A stretch of DNA of 64,000 nt from Ophiodon elongatus (lineage: Eukaryota > Chordata > Actinopteri > Perciformes > Hexagrammidae), in assembly GCA_016806645.1 (NCBI GenBank), contig JACSYO010001861.1, positions 1,015,001 through 1,079,000 of the forward strand, written 5' to 3'. The stretch's first letter is position 1; each line of letters begins with the position of its first letter. Both the position numbers and the translations under genes were made by a program. Shown here piece by piece: positions 63,755 to 64,000 of the stretch. Under the pieces are notes generated by a model. It was not told the origin of the DNA. It did no database searches and saw only the letters and a program-made list of their open reading frames with translations.

Positions 63755-64000
63755 TCAGAGGCTTGCTAGAGGTTTCCTGGGTTTCCTAAGATAATAATGG
63801 ACTCTGACTCTGGTGGCTTTGGGGTTTGAGCAGAGTGGCCTGAACTCAATGACCTCTGCGTAAGAGCTGGGGTCTGACTCTGGTATGACTCTGGAGATGT
63901 TCTTGTCTCTGAGGACACTATAGCTGACCCTTTGATCCCTGCGAGGGCTACTGTGATACGTCAAATAACATCTGCTGATGCAAAGAGGCTCCTCGTGGTT
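63755..64000 (-). other. Unidentified reading frame open to the right edge; possible terminal exon
   Basis: On the minus strand the frame is open from the window edge through 81 codons to a TGA at 63755-63757. The peptide is rich in charged residues, with segments such as SSPRRDQRVSYSVLRDKNIS and SSYAEVIEFRPLCSNPK. It does not resemble any opsin segment, LINE product or transposase that I recognise. Codon use looks balanced rather than AT-driven, unlike chance frames nearby. It may be the last exon of a neighbouring gene, or part of a repeat. No ATG starts it within the window. Confidence 0.3.

Larger units (their letters stand above)
40786..64000 (-). other. tmtops: Presumed upstream opsin intron, partial, running to or past the window edge
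   Basis: The exons carrying TM1-TM5, including the ERY/DRY-type motif and the CSVQW-like second extracellular loop typical of TMT opsins, must lie upstream, at higher coordinates. No minus-strand reading frame between 40.8 and 64 kb resembles them. The likely reading is an intron longer than 23 kb. A gene truncated by rearrangement is the alternative. Several mobile elements, described separately, fill this stretch. Confidence 0.5.

Noticed and set aside
1..64000. CRISPR arrays, bacterial operons or phage modules
   Set aside because: No regularly spaced direct repeats and no prokaryotic genes. Spliced exons and vertebrate retroelements show eukaryotic DNA.

Overview
This window is vertebrate nuclear DNA, almost certainly from a ray-finned (teleost) fish. 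It is AT-rich, has long dinucleotide microsatellites, carries L2-type LINE tails, a tRNA-derived SINE and several hAT-like miniature elements of kinds common in teleosts, and holds two spliced exons of a teleost multiple tissue (TMT) opsin. No bacterial-style gene organisation is present, and most open reading frames here are chance or repeat-derived.

The only confidently identified host gene lies on the minus strand. Its penultimate coding exon (40552-40785: end of the third cytoplasmic loop, TM6, TM7 with the retinal-binding lysine and NPxxY) joins in phase 0, across an intron of about 12 kb, to the last coding exon (28316-28600: the C-terminal tail). A 3' UTR probably runs down to a polyadenylation signal at 26671-26676. 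The exons for the N terminus and TM1-TM5 should lie at higher coordinates, but I found none up to 64000. The preceding intron is therefore probably longer than 23 kb and leaves the window.

Region by region. 1-26.6 kb is gene-poor sequence downstream of the opsin, with dispersed repeat fragments, microsatellites, one unexplained 249-codon reading frame (12428-13177), and a 0.6-kb DNA-transposon remnant holding a nested 121-bp hAT-like insertion (16205-16818). 26.6-40.8 kb is the 3' part of the opsin gene, whose intron carries a LINE 3' end, several dispersed repeat fragments and a SINE close to exon 3. 40.8-64 kb is the presumed upstream intron and beyond. It is rich in mobile elements: a 5'-truncated LINE with a 311-codon reverse-transcriptase frame, two hAT-like elements with imperfect 8-bp target duplications, a palindromic element split by an L2 tail, an adjoining 1.1-kb inverted-repeat element, and a possible 54-nt plus-strand exon near 50.3 kb. 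An unidentified minus-strand reading frame runs off the right edge.

Nothing here forms a multi-gene system. The most informative structures are the opsin gene layout and the nested transposon complex at 55.1-57.4 kb. Family names for repeats come from my memory of teleost consensus sequences, not from a search.
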